Assembly: GCF_030915525.1 (NCBI RefSeq)
Contig: NZ_CP133269.1
Location: 1,637,001-1,701,000, forward strand
DNA: 64,000 nt
DNA from: Neobacillus sp. PS2-9
GTDB lineage: Bacteria; Bacillota; Bacilli; Bacillales; Cytobacillaceae
Reading direction: 5' to 3'
Position numbers and translations under genes: made by a program. Under the pieces are notes generated by a model, which did not search any database, was not told the origin of the DNA, and saw nothing but the letters and a program-made list of their open reading frames with translations. This document shows, piece by piece, positions 17,839 to 27,186 of the stretch; the stretch's first letter is position 1; the number at the start of each line of letters is the position of its first letter.

Positions 17839-18725
17839 TGAACAGCAAAACTGCGGATCGTATTGCAACGGGAGTCTTTATTGCAATTGCTATTATTATC
17901 GTTTCTATATTAGTCGGTCTATTTTATTATATTTTGGTTAATGGTCTTAAGCATATTTCAATAGATTTCTTAACAACTCCATCTAGCAACGTACGTGCGG
18001 GCGGAGGTATACGTGATCAACTTTTTAATTCTTTTTATATCTTGTTTATTACCATGTTAATTGCTGTTCCACTTGGAGTGGGCGGTGGTATTTATATGGC
18101 TGAATATGCAAAACCAGGGAAAATTACTGACATTATTCGTTCATGTATTGAGGTGTTGGCATCACTGCCATCTATCGTCATCGGGATGTTTGGTTTATTA
18201 ATGTTTGTAAATGTTACAGGCTGGGGCTATACCATCCTGGGTGGTGCGTTGGCACTTACTGTTTTTAATTTACCTGTAATAGTTAGGGTTAGTGAGGATG
18301 CTCTTCGATCAGTTCCTCGCGATTTAAAAGAAGCGAGCCTTGCCCTAGGAATTACTCATTGGTATACAATTAAAACAGTTTTATTACCAAGTGCTTTCCC
18401 GTCTATTTTAACTGGAGCCATTCTTGCTTCGGGTCGTGTGTTTGGTGAAGCAGCGGCGTTGTTATTTACGGCAGGCCTTTCTACACCAAGATTAGATTAT
18501 GCGAATTGGAATCCATTTTCAGCGCAATCGCCATTAAATATTTTCCGTCCTGCGGAAACACTGGCTGTTCACATTTGGTCAGTTAATACTCAAGGGTTAA
18601 TTCCAGACGTTGAGGAAGTTTCAAATGGATCTGCTGCAGTTCTAGTTATATCCGTACTAATATTTAATTTATTAGCCCGGTGGATTGGTAGTTTGATTCA
18701 CAAGAAAATCACAGCAACTAAATAA
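17838..18725 (+). CDS. pstA: Phosphate ABC transporter permease PstA
   Basis: A 295-residue membrane permease, the second half of the phosphate channel. It has about six hydrophobic helices and an ABC-contact loop, LKEASLALGITHWYTIKTVLLP, in the same relative position as in PstC. It overlaps pstC by one base and is followed 12 bases later by pstB. The gene order pstC-pstA-pstB identifies it as PstA. Confidence 0.94.
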   Translation: MNSKTADRIATGVFIAIAIIIVSILVGLFYYILVNGLKHISIDFLTTPSSNVRAGGGIRDQLFNSFYILFITMLIAVPLGVGGGIYMAEYAKPGKITDIIRSCIEVLASLPSIVIGMFGLLMFVNVTGWGYTILGGALALTVFNLPVIVRVSEDALRSVPRDLKEASLALGITHWYTIKTVLLPSAFPSILTGAILASGRVFGEAAALLFTAGLSTPRLDYANWNPFSAQSPLNIFRPAETLAVHIWSVNTQGLIPDVEEVSNGSAAVLVISVLIFNLLARWIGSLIHKKITATK

Positions 18726-18737
18726 AGGGCGGGATAC

Positions 18738-19562
18738 ATGATGGTTACAGCTTTTAAGGAAAAGAACTCAACAAAACAAGCTGTTCAGTCAAACAGCCAT
18801 ATGGTAAAGGAACATATTTTGAAGGTCAATCATTTGCAGATATTCTACGGGGAAAAGCGTGCAGTTAATGGAATATCAATGGACATTGAAAAAAATGGCG
18901 TAACAGCGCTTATTGGTCCTTCAGGATGTGGTAAATCAACTTTCCTGAGAAGTATTAATCGGATGAATGACTTAATTCCGGGAGCAAGGGCAGAAGGTGA
19001 AATCCTTTATGAAGATGTCAATATTTTGTCTGATGACATCAATGTTGTAGCTTTACGTAAGGAAATTGGGATGGTTTTTCAAAAGCCAAATCCCTTTCCT
19101 AAATCGATATACGAAAATATTACCCATGCCCTTAAGTTTGCTGGGATAAAAAATAAAAAAGTCCTAGATGAAATTGTGGAGGAAAGTCTTCACAAAGCAG
19201 CGCTATGGGACGAAGTAAAGGATCGGCTCCATAAATCGGCACTCTCGCTTTCTGGAGGACAGCAGCAACGTCTTTGTATCGCAAGAACAATTGCGATGAA
19301 ACCGACTATTATGCTTCTGGATGAACCGTCTTCTGCTCTAGACCCGATATCAAATGCTAAAGTTGAAGATTTGATTGTTGATTTAAAGAAGGATTATTCA
19401 ATTATTATTGTCACCCATAATATGCAGCAAGCATCTCGTATTTCAGACAAAACTGCCTTCTTTTTAAACGGCGATTTGGTTGAATATGACAACACGGAAA
19501 CAATCTTTACTAATCCATCTGTTAAAAAGACCGAAGAATATATTTCTGGTAGGTTTGGATAA
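18738..19562 (+). CDS. pstB: Phosphate ABC transporter ATP-binding protein PstB (first copy)
   Basis: A 274-residue ABC ATPase with Walker [10 protein letters not shown], the Q-loop [10 protein letters not shown], signature [14 protein letters not shown], Walker [13 protein letters not shown] and switch His VTHNM. It couples ATP hydrolysis to phosphate import. It has an extra N-terminal stretch of about 25 residues compared with the second copy. The two pstB genes lie side by side, as in B. subtilis (pstBA and pstBB). The spacing to pstA is 12 bases. Confidence 0.94.
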   Translation: MMVTAFKEKNSTKQAVQSNSHMVKEHILKVNHLQIFYGEKRAVNGISMDIEKNGVTALIGPSGCGKSTFLRSINRMNDLIPGARAEGEILYEDVNILSDDINVVALRKEIGMVFQKPNPFPKSIYENITHALKFAGIKNKKVLDEIVEESLHKAALWDEVKDRLHKSALSLSGGQQQRLCIARTIAMKPTIMLLDEPSSALDPISNAKVEDLIVDLKKDYSIIIVTHNMQQASRISDKTAFFLNGDLVEYDNTETIFTNPSVKKTEEYISGRFG

Positions 19563-19574
19563 GGAGGAATCGGT

Positions 19575-20348
19575 GTGGCAATCCCAACATTGACTAGAGA
19601 AGTTTTTAATGTGAAAGATCTTAACTTATGGTATGGAGAGCATCTTGCCTTAAAGAATATCAATTTTCCTATTAATAAAAAAGAAGTAACAGCTATTATC
19701 GGTCCATCTGGTTGTGGGAAATCAACATTTATTAAAACCCTAAATTTGATGATCAATATGGTCCCAAATGTAAAAATGACCGGTGAAATTAATTATGATG
19801 GTCAAAATATATTAGATGCGAAAATGGACCTTGTTGAACTGCGTAGGCATGTTGGCATGGTCTTTCAAAAGGGTAATCCATTCCCACAATCGATTTATGA
19901 TAATATTGCCTATGGTCCAAGAATTCATGGAATTAAGAAAAAGGTTCATTTGGACGAACTTGTCACAAAATCGTTAATGGACGTGGCACTATGGGATGAA
20001 GTTAAGGATCGTTTACATGCACCTGCTTTAGGACTTTCAGGTGGGCAACAGCAAAGGTTATGTATAGCAAGGGCGCTCGCGACTAAACCTGAGGTTTTGT
20101 TAATGGATGAGCCGACTTCTGCCCTCGATCCCATCTCTACTTTGAAAATTGAGGAATTAATTTTAGAGTTGAAAGAAAAATATACCATTGTTATTGTTAC
20201 CCATAACATGCAGCAAGCTGCACGGGTATCAGATAAAACAGCTTTCTTTTTAATGGGGGAATTAATCGAATTAGATTCCACTTCTGCTATTTTTTCAAAT
20301 CCAAAAGATTCACGAACGGAAGGCTATATTACAGGAAGATTCGGATGA
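19575..20348 (+). CDS. pstB: Phosphate ABC transporter ATP-binding protein PstB (second copy)
   Basis: A 257-residue paralogue of the gene just upstream, with all ATPase motifs intact: [52 protein letters not shown]. Translation starts at a GTG preceded by AAGGAGG. The two copies may work as a heterodimer or as alternatives; B. subtilis has the same duplication. Nothing suggests decay of either copy. Confidence 0.94.
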   Translation: MAIPTLTREVFNVKDLNLWYGEHLALKNINFPINKKEVTAIIGPSGCGKSTFIKTLNLMINMVPNVKMTGEINYDGQNILDAKMDLVELRRHVGMVFQKGNPFPQSIYDNIAYGPRIHGIKKKVHLDELVTKSLMDVALWDEVKDRLHAPALGLSGGQQQRLCIARALATKPEVLLMDEPTSALDPISTLKIEELILELKEKYTIVIVTHNMQQAARVSDKTAFFLMGELIELDSTSAIFSNPKDSRTEGYITGRFG

Positions 20349-20361
20349 TGAGGTGACTAAA

Positions 20362-21021
20362 TTGAGTACAAGGTCGAATTTTGATAATAATTTAAAGCAG
20401 TTGAAAGAATTGCTATTACAAATGGCTAATAAAGCTGAGTTTGCCATTAAGGAAGCGATGATTGCCCTAATTAACCAAGATATGGAAAAGGCTAAGCTTG
20501 TAATTGATGGCGATAATGAAATTGATGATTTAGAGCATGAAATCAATGATAAGGCTTTATTATTAATTGCTAGAGAATCACCTGTAGCAACAGATCTAAG
20601 ACAAATCAATGTAGCCTTAAAAGTATCATCCGAGGTGGAGCGGATGGCGGACATGGCTGTGAACATTGCTAAATCTGCGGTTCATATCGGAAATGAAAAA
20701 CATATAAAAGAAATGGTTGATATTCCAAATATGATGGAAATGGCTTTAGATATGGTATCTGATTCTATCAAAGCATTTTATTCAGAGGATATTACTCTTG
20801 CTAAAAGTTGTGCTGAAAGAGATGATCAAGTAGATAAAATGTTTGGAAGCCTGATTCAGGAGCTTTTAGGTTACATTCCAAAAAATCCTAATTCTACAAA
20901 CCAAATCATCCAATTAGCATTCGTGTGTAGATTTATTGAAAGAATAGCTGATCATTCCACAAACATTGCGGAGAATGTAATCTATTTAGTAACGGGAAAA
21001 CGAATTGATTTGAACGCCTAA
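20362..21021 (+). CDS. phoU: Phosphate signalling protein PhoU
   Basis: A 219-residue cytoplasmic all-helical protein built from two three-helix repeats. The metal-binding E/D patterns ESPVATDLRQINVALKVSSE and FVCRFIERIADHSTNIAENV are the PhoU signatures. It restrains Pst transport and Pho signalling. The start is probably the TTG at 20362 with GAGGTGA seven bases upstream; a GTG at 20353 has no ribosome site. It closes the pst operon with a terminator. B. subtilis lacks phoU in its pst operon, so this is a difference from the synteny reference. Confidence 0.9.
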   Translation: MSTRSNFDNNLKQLKELLLQMANKAEFAIKEAMIALINQDMEKAKLVIDGDNEIDDLEHEINDKALLLIARESPVATDLRQINVALKVSSEVERMADMAVNIAKSAVHIGNEKHIKEMVDIPNMMEMALDMVSDSIKAFYSEDITLAKSCAERDDQVDKMFGSLIQELLGYIPKNPNSTNQIIQLAFVCRFIERIADHSTNIAENVIYLVTGKRIDLNA

Positions 21022-21040
21022 CAAAATATAATATGAATTA

Positions 21041-21078
21041 AAGATGAAGCAGAGAATGAGTGCTTCGTCTTTTTTTTA
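21041..21078 (+). terminator. Rho-independent terminator of the pst-phoU operon
   Basis: AAGATGAAGCA pairs with TGCTTCGTCTT (one G-T) around a nine-base loop; eight T residues follow. The T run borders the target duplication of the MITE-like copy 2. Confidence 0.85.
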
Positions 21079-21084
21079 TTCACA

Positions 21085-21269
21085 ATCTGTATTAAAGAAC
21101 AATGTTGATTTTTTACACCCTGTTGATTGGAGTGGAAGGCGCGAAGACTCCTGTGGGAGTATGGTTCAGGGGAGACCCCGCAGGCGCTTTTCGCCGAGGA
21201 GGCTCGCCGAAACACCCACGGAAAGCGAAGCGCCTGGAGCGGAAATCAACAGGCAAGTTTAATATAGCC
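21085..21269 (+). mobile_element. MITE-like element, copy 2 (185 bp)
   Basis: The same element as at 3771, in the same orientation. The ends are ATCTGTATTAA and TTTAATATAGCC, flanked by TATTCACA (21077-21084) and TATTCATA (21270-21277), an 8-bp duplication with one mismatch. The inner inverted repeat CCTGTTGATT/AATCAACAGG spans 21119-21253. It sits between the phoU terminator and the DUF4912 gene. Apparent short reading frames across it are artefacts. Confidence 0.85.
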
Positions 21270-21354
21270 TATTCATAAAGTAGAGTTTTGTCGAAAAGGA
21301 AGCAAGATACGACAAATTGCGTTTATTGTGTGCCTATTAATCTGATGATAACAT

Positions 21355-21379
21355 TAAATAATAAATAATAAATAATAAG
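21355..21379 (+). repeat. Short AT-only tandem repeat
   Basis: The 7-bp unit TAAATAA is repeated about three and a half times upstream of the DUF4912 gene. It may be a promoter UP-like tract or simple sequence; no function can be assigned. Confidence 0.5.
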
Positions 21380-21434
21380 AATAATATGGATTTATATGCA
21401 TATAATGATTGTTTGCAGAAATGGAGGACAAAAC

Positions 21435-22115
21435 ATGATTGAGGAAATAATTAAATTACGAGGGGACGGGCTATCGTTTCGAAGAATTGCTTCAGTACTT
21501 AATACGACGGTTGGTAAAGTTCAATATAGATGGAATAAATGGATAGATCACTCGGATGAAATAAATTCAAATGTCCAAAAAACCACTGGTAAGAAGTCCG
21601 CTAATAGCCAAATTGCACCTGATCAAATTCCTCTTAAGGGTGAATTGAAGGCAAAACTTGTTTCCCCTCGAAAAATTATTCTTTTCTGGGAAGTTTCCGA
21701 ATTACCGAAGAAAATAATTGAACTATTTTTCAAGAAGAGGTTTGAGGAGCTCGTAACGGTTATCCGTGTGTATGACGTAACAGATATTACGTTTAATGGA
21801 AAAAATGCACACCATTTTTATGAAATACCCGTTTCTTATCAAAGTGGACATTGGATAATAAAAGGCCTAATACCCAATAGGAATTTTGTTGCAGAATTAG
21901 GAATTTATTTTTCAAATCAAAACTTTTTCCCTCTTCTTCGGTCTAATTGCATTCAAACCCCTCATTCCCAGATAGCGATTGGGTATGAAGGGAATTCTGA
22001 CCTTTTCTTGAAGGTTCAAGAATATGAAGAGAAACCGCCAAAGTGGACGGAACATGTAAGTACGTATAGCTATTATGTTGAAACAACAAACAACTTGGAG
22101 GAGAAAAATGAATAA
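21435..22115 (+). CDS. DUF4912 domain protein with N-terminal HTH-like segment
   Basis: A 226-residue protein. Residues 1-40 (LRGDGLSFRRIASVL followed by KVQYRWNKW) resemble a short helix-turn-helix such as those in resolvase or transposase-like families. The rest, from about residue 70, contains PRKIILFWEVSE and the beta-rich pattern of DUF4912 (FVAELGIYF). A TGGAGG site supports the ATG at 21435. The stop overlaps the glycosyltransferase start by eight bases, so the two are coupled. DUF4912 genes commonly lie beside GT4 glycosyltransferases. The exact role is unknown; carbohydrate binding is a guess. Confidence 0.75.
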   Translation: MIEEIIKLRGDGLSFRRIASVLNTTVGKVQYRWNKWIDHSDEINSNVQKTTGKKSANSQIAPDQIPLKGELKAKLVSPRKIILFWEVSELPKKIIELFFKKRFEELVTVIRVYDVTDITFNGKNAHHFYEIPVSYQSGHWIIKGLIPNRNFVAELGIYFSNQNFFPLLRSNCIQTPHSQIAIGYEGNSDLFLKVQEYEEKPPKWTEHVSTYSYYVETTNNLEEKNE

Positions 22116-23373
22116 GACATTTTCTCAACAAGATGAGGCTAATAAGCCCGCAAATAATTGGCAATTAAAAATCTTAATGTTGTGCTGGGAGTATCCACCG
22201 AATATTGTTGGCGGACTTTCGAGGCATGTAGCTGGTTTATCCGCTGAATTGGCCGGACTTGGTCATGAAGTCCATGTATTAACTGCTGGAACGGACCAAC
22301 TTCCTGAGTTTGAAAACATGAGTGGTGTGCATGTACACCGAGTTCAACCCATTAATAATCGTGATGAGCATTTTTTTTCCTGGATAGGCGGCTTAAATTT
22401 GGCTATGGCCTTCAAGGCTGAAAGATTATCAGAAGAGATTACATTTGATTTACTTCATGCACATGATTGGCTTGTTGGGGCAGCTGCTATTGTTTTAAAG
22501 GATACACTTGGTGTCCCATTATTAACTACCATTCACGCGACTGAGCATGGTAGAAATAATGGGATTTACAATGAAATGCAGCAATTTATACATGAGAAGG
22601 AACAACAGCTAATTTCTGAATCTGATCAAATTATTGTTTGCAGTGAATACATGAAGGATGAACTCCTTTCTATTTTTAAAGAAACATCTGTGAATCTAGC
22701 GGTTATTCCAAATGGGATTGAGTTAGTGGAACCAAAACAAGCCTTTAATGAGATTTTTCCGGAACTAAAGAACGAAAAATATATATTTTCCTTAGGGAGA
22801 ATTGTAAAGGAAAAGGGTTTTGAAACCATTATTGAGGCAGCCGCAATTGCCAAAGATGAAGGATTAGATTATCGATTTATTATTGCTGGAAAGGGGCCAA
22901 TGCTTGAGACATATCGTCAGCATATTTCAACCCGGCAGTTAGAGAGTCATGTCCATTTTATTGGCTTCATTACAGATGAACAAAGGAATGTCTTGATTCA
23001 AGAAAGTGAGTTGGCGGTGATACCAAGTTTATACGAACCTTTTGGTATTGTTGCATTGGAAACAATGACATTCGGTAAACCAACGATTGTTTCCAATACC
23101 GGAGGCATGAAAGGAATAGTTAAGCACCTCCAAACAGGGTTATTGATGGTACCAGGAGATGCACGAAGCTTACTGGAGCAAATTAACTTTTTACATAATA
23201 ACCCTAAGAAAGCTCAAGAAATTGGAGAAATGGGACGGCAAATTGTAAAGAGCTTGTATGGTTGGAAACGAATTGCCTCAGAAACAAGTAGAGTAATGGA
23301 AGATTTATTGTTAAGTGAGCGCATTAACAAGAGTGAGGAAGAAGGACAGGGAAAACAAATAATTCGTAAATAA
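22108..23373 (+). CDS. yqgM: GT4-family glycosyltransferase
   Basis: A 421-residue GT-B fold enzyme. The N-terminal Rossmann domain begins at LMLCWEYPPNIVGGLSRHV, and HAHDWLVG is the acceptor-side His motif. The C-terminal domain has the donor-binding motif EPFGIVALE (E-x7-E) followed by KPTIVSNTGG. It resembles glycogen-synthase-like GT4 enzymes and B. subtilis YqgM. The sugar and acceptor are unknown. The ATG at 22108 follows GGAGG and overlaps the end of the DUF4912 gene; a neighbouring gene of unknown function follows closely. Confidence 0.85.
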   Translation: MNKTFSQQDEANKPANNWQLKILMLCWEYPPNIVGGLSRHVAGLSAELAGLGHEVHVLTAGTDQLPEFENMSGVHVHRVQPINNRDEHFFSWIGGLNLAMAFKAERLSEEITFDLLHAHDWLVGAAAIVLKDTLGVPLLTTIHATEHGRNNGIYNEMQQFIHEKEQQLISESDQIIVCSEYMKDELLSIFKETSVNLAVIPNGIELVEPKQAFNEIFPELKNEKYIFSLGRIVKEKGFETIIEAAAIAKDEGLDYRFIIAGKGPMLETYRQHISTRQLESHVHFIGFITDEQRNVLIQESELAVIPSLYEPFGIVALETMTFGKPTIVSNTGGMKGIVKHLQTGLLMVPGDARSLLEQINFLHNNPKKAQEIGEMGRQIVKSLYGWKRIASETSRVMEDLLLSERINKSEEEGQGKQIIRK

Positions 23374-23383
23374 GGTGTAAGCG

Positions 23384-24001
23384 ATGATGAATTTAATTGA
23401 AAAACACAATATTGAACAGACTTCCGACCATCAACAGTCATCTGAATCATTACTATTTATTCCGGGTCTATGGGTAAATGGGAAGTACTATTGGCTACAG
23501 GACTGTACGGAAAAGGTCATTTATGATGAAGAGATGACTATCAGAGTAAAACAGGAACAAGTACATTCTAAAATTCGAATGTCCAGTATTTACGTAAGTA
23601 ATCACGGCAATCAGGAGAAAGCGATTAAAGTGCTAGCAATGCACCATTTTTCAAATGTTGGAAAAGATAATTTAACCTTTGTTTCTCCCTTAGATAATCG
23701 CATTTTTCATCATACTAATAAACAGGTTTATTTAGTTAATGCTCATTACCAAAGGATAGGATTAACAGAATATACGGCTATGCCTCTTTGGAATGTCTAT
23801 ACAGACCAAATTTGGAGCTCACTTTCAACCGGGACTTTGAAATACCAGCCATTGGCTAATGGTCCTGCAGCAAGTGTGTTTGCTTTAAAAATGGCAATTA
23901 AACCACATGAAACAGGCAAAATGATGACTTGGAGTATTAATGGATCGAACAAAAATGAATTAATTGCAATGGAAGATGCTCTAATAAAAAATATACACTA
24001 G
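23384..24001 (+). CDS. Uncharacterised protein next to the glycosyltransferase
   Basis: A 205-residue soluble protein that I do not recognise. It has no signal peptide, membrane segment or obvious catalytic motif; composition suggests mixed beta structure with several aromatic residues (PGLWVNGKYYW near residue 28, MPLWNVYTDQIWSS near 128). It starts ten bases after the glycosyltransferase stop, so it probably belongs to the DUF4912-GT4 operon and shares its pathway. A one-codon shift of the start (23387) is possible. Confidence 0.65.
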   Translation: MMNLIEKHNIEQTSDHQQSSESLLFIPGLWVNGKYYWLQDCTEKVIYDEEMTIRVKQEQVHSKIRMSSIYVSNHGNQEKAIKVLAMHHFSNVGKDNLTFVSPLDNRIFHHTNKQVYLVNAHYQRIGLTEYTAMPLWNVYTDQIWSSLSTGTLKYQPLANGPAASVFALKMAIKPHETGKMMTWSINGSNKNELIAMEDALIKNIH

Positions 24002-24076
24002 CATTTCCTTTTGAAAAATGATATTATAGAAAAGTCGTATGAACGAACTAGCTTAATCGTTTGGAGGGAAATTGAC

Positions 24077-24226
24077 ATGCGTGTAAATATTACGTTAGCT
24101 TGCACTGAGTGTGGAGACCGTAACTATATTTCAACAAAAAATAAACGTAACAACCCAGACCGCCTTGAGCTTAAGAAATATTGCCCAAGAGAAAAGCGTA
24201 CAACAGCACACCGTGAAACAAAATAA
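24077..24226 (+). CDS. rpmG: 50S ribosomal protein L33
   Basis: A 49-residue basic protein with [17 protein letters not shown] at the N-terminus and [11 protein letters not shown] near the end, the hallmark of L33. It has the first CxxC pair but only one Cys in the second knuckle, so a full four-Cys zinc ribbon is not present. TGGAGGG stands ahead of the ATG at 24077; longer frames are not credible. A terminator follows. Confidence 0.95.
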   Translation: MRVNITLACTECGDRNYISTKNKRNNPDRLELKKYCPREKRTTAHRETK

Positions 24227-24254
24227 GCAGTAGGGCTTCCTGCTGCTTTTTTTG
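24225..24254 (+). terminator. Rho-independent terminator after rpmG
   Basis: AAGCAGTAGG pairs with CCTGCTGCTT around a four-base loop and is followed by a T run. The stem starts in the rpmG stop codon. Confidence 0.82.
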
Positions 24255-24288
24255 TTGTCCAAAAGTTATGTATGGAGGTTTCAATCCA

Positions 24289-24855
24289 ATGAATGATAAA
24301 CATTCACTACGCAAAATAATAAAAGATTCTCTCTCAGAACTGACAAGACCTCTCTATGAAGATTACTCCTATAAAATAGCAACTCGGTTGTTTGATGATC
24401 ATGACTGGAAACAAGCAAATGTCATTGGAATCACCATATCAAAGCGTCCTGAAGTTGATACATATCAAATTATTCGTAAAGCATGGGAACAAGGTAAACA
24501 AGTGGTAGTACCAAAGTGTAACCCAAAGGAAAAGAAATTAGTATTTCGAACGTTAAAGGAATTTTCCCAGCTTGAGTCCGTGTTTTATGGTCTATATGAA
24601 CCAATTGAAGACCAAACTGCTAAGGTCGAAGCAGATGATATCGATCTTTTAATTGTACCAGGCCTTGCATATACGAAGACAGGATTTCGTGTAGGATTCG
24701 GCGGTGGATATTATGATCGGTATTTAACCGCTTATTCAGGGAAAACACTCTCACTTGCCTTTAAAGATCAAATAGTTGAGCAATTCCAAGTTGAAACGTA
24801 TGATTTACCTGTATCAAAAATTATTACAAATGTTGAGGTTATTTATACAAAATGA
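24289..24855 (+). CDS. yqgN: 5-formyltetrahydrofolate cyclo-ligase
   Basis: A 188-residue cytoplasmic enzyme that uses ATP to convert 5-formyl-THF to 5,10-methenyl-THF. It shows the family patterns RPEVDTY and the C-terminal PGLAYTKTGFRVGFGGGYYDRYL region (ATP/folate-binding Gly-rich loop). The ATG at 24289 has TGGAGGT eight bases upstream; the ATG at 24268 lacks a site. The stop overlaps the start of the next gene (ATGA), so the two are cotranscribed. Confidence 0.93.
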   Translation: MNDKHSLRKIIKDSLSELTRPLYEDYSYKIATRLFDDHDWKQANVIGITISKRPEVDTYQIIRKAWEQGKQVVVPKCNPKEKKLVFRTLKEFSQLESVFYGLYEPIEDQTAKVEADDIDLLIVPGLAYTKTGFRVGFGGGYYDRYLTAYSGKTLSLAFKDQIVEQFQVETYDLPVSKIITNVEVIYTK

Positions 24856-25640
24856 TCGAAGTTTTAATGGTTTTTATGGGTATTCTATTGACAGGACTAG
24901 CAGGCTATTCACTTAAATCGTTGACCGTATCAGGTGCCCTTGCAGCTATAATAACTGGGCTTGCTGTATATTTGGGTTTTGGAATAAACGGATTGGTCCT
25001 TCTTGGTGTCTTCTTTGCTTCTTCAAGCCTATGGTCTAAATATAAGAGCTCCGCAAAGAATAGTATTGAAGAAAAATTGGCAAAAGGTGCAACAAGGGAT
25101 TGGCGGCAAGTGTTTGCTAATGGAGGAGCAGCTGGATTTTTTAGTATTGTTCATTACTATCATCCTGATTTTATTTGGTTAATAGGATTTGTTGTTTGTC
25201 TCGCAAGTGCAAATTCAGATACATGGGCTTCTGAAATTGGTAGCCTTAGCCGTAAGCACCCTATATACATACGTACATTTAAGCGGATTGAGAAGGGGAC
25301 CTCAGGTGCAATAAGTATGTTAGGCAGCACAGCAGCACTAGCTGGCTCGCTTCTTATTTCTATCTTTAGTTATTGGCTTTTTACGATAAGTTTTAGATTA
25401 GCTGTTCTCATTTTTTTATTTGGATATATAGGTAATGTTATTGATACGATTATAGGGGCTTTTTACCAGCAGGTATATGTTTGTAAAAAATGTGGGATAG
25501 AAACTGAGAAAAAAGAACATTGTCAAATAGTAACAACTAGAATAAAGGGTTTTCCATTAGTAGATAATGATATGGTAAATTTTCTTTCAGGCGTCCTTTC
25601 TGCAATTTTAGCAATTTTAGTCATTCAATTAACAAGTTAA
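24852..25640 (+). CDS. DUF92-family membrane protein
   Basis: A 262-residue membrane protein with about six or seven hydrophobic segments. The pattern SANSDTWASEIGSLSRKHP is typical of the DUF92 family, which includes plant phytol/prenol kinases; in bacteria the substrate is unknown. It overlaps the cyclo-ligase gene by four bases. A CxxC pair lies in a loop near residue 212-215 (CKKCG), with another Cys at 224. A kinase role is only an inference from family membership. Confidence 0.8.
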   Translation: MIEVLMVFMGILLTGLAGYSLKSLTVSGALAAIITGLAVYLGFGINGLVLLGVFFASSSLWSKYKSSAKNSIEEKLAKGATRDWRQVFANGGAAGFFSIVHYYHPDFIWLIGFVVCLASANSDTWASEIGSLSRKHPIYIRTFKRIEKGTSGAISMLGSTAALAGSLLISIFSYWLFTISFRLAVLIFLFGYIGNVIDTIIGAFYQQVYVCKKCGIETEKKEHCQIVTTRIKGFPLVDNDMVNFLSGVLSAILAILVIQLTS

Positions 25641-25675
25641 TAAACAAAAAACCACTTGTAACAAAATTGACTAAT

Positions 25676-25689
25676 AGATAACGGTTTCA
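25676..25689 (-). promoter_or_regulatory. Possible CcpA cre site upstream of ldh
   Basis: On the minus strand TGAAACCGTTATCT matches 13 of the 14 positions of the cre consensus TGWAANCGNTNWCA. It lies about 115 bases before the ldh start. Confidence 0.4.
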
Positions 25690-25713
25690 TGAAGATTTTA
25701 TAGTAATGAAAGA

Positions 25714-25731
25714 TTGTGAAATAGTGTACAA
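25714..25731 (+). promoter_or_regulatory. Rex operator upstream of ldh
   Basis: TTGTGAAATAGTGTACAA matches 15 of 18 positions of the Gram-positive Rex box (TTGTGAAATATTTCACAA). Rex senses the NADH/NAD ratio and represses ldh in B. subtilis, so the location is consistent. Confidence 0.7.
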
Positions 25732-25798
25732 TCTAATTGTAGGTAAGATATAAATGAGATTTGATGAACCCACCTTAAACTACCTATTGGAGGAATGA

Positions 25799-26755
<957 letters not shown>

Positions 26756-26767
26756 TAAGACAATGAG

Positions 26768-26799
26768 AGGCTGACTGCAAAAGGTCAGTCTTTATTTTA
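26768..26799 (+). terminator. Terminator after ldh
   Basis: AGGCTGAC and GTCAGTCT pair around an eight-base loop and are followed by a T-rich stretch. Confidence 0.7.
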
Positions 26800-26855
26800 T
26801 GATTTTTGGATAATATGCAAACCATTATCACAAAATAACAACAGGAGGGATGAGA

Positions 26856-27050
26856 ATGTCACGTATGTTAACATCCATTTTGATGATTGGCTCAATTGGA
26901 TATTTTGCCTATCGATATAGATATCGATTAATCAATATTCTACTTGGTTCCGGTTGGATGCGTAGGTTAGCTGTTGGTTCCATCATGAGCTTTCCTGGTG
27001 TAAAAAATAAAATGATGCAATCGGTATTTGGAGGACCATCTGAACGGTGA
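26856..27050 (+). CDS. Small basic protein, YqgO-like by position
   Basis: A 64-residue protein with a hydrophobic N-terminus (about residues 4-16) followed by Arg/Tyr-rich sequence (YFAYRYRYRLI) and a second moderately hydrophobic stretch. A ribosome site GGAGGG lies eight bases ahead of the ATG at 26856, which favours that start over the ATG at 26850. Location between ldh and gluP resembles yqgO of B. subtilis, but sequence identity with it cannot be judged here. The function is unknown. Its last codons form part of the terminator stem. Confidence 0.6.
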   Translation: MSRMLTSILMIGSIGYFAYRYRYRLINILLGSGWMRRLAVGSIMSFPGVKNKMMQSVFGGPSER

Positions 27051-27073
27051 AAAGCCACAGATGGTTTTTTTTG
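27035..27073 (+). terminator. Terminator overlapping the end of the small gene
   Basis: ACCATCTG (inside the coding sequence) pairs with CAGATGGT after the stop, followed by eight T residues. Confidence 0.72.
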
Positions 27074-27186
27074 TTTGTTTAATTATGGTGACTTGGTTTA
27101 TTCGTTTATAATGAAAGTAATGAGGAAAAAATGAATTAAAATGTCTCTAACTGCGACTTATTCTTATATAGAAAGTAGGGGGGAAG

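Noticed and set aside
18738..20348. Second pstB suspected to be an assembly duplication
   Set aside because: The two copies differ in N-terminus and in many residues, and tandem pstB genes are normal in Bacillus.
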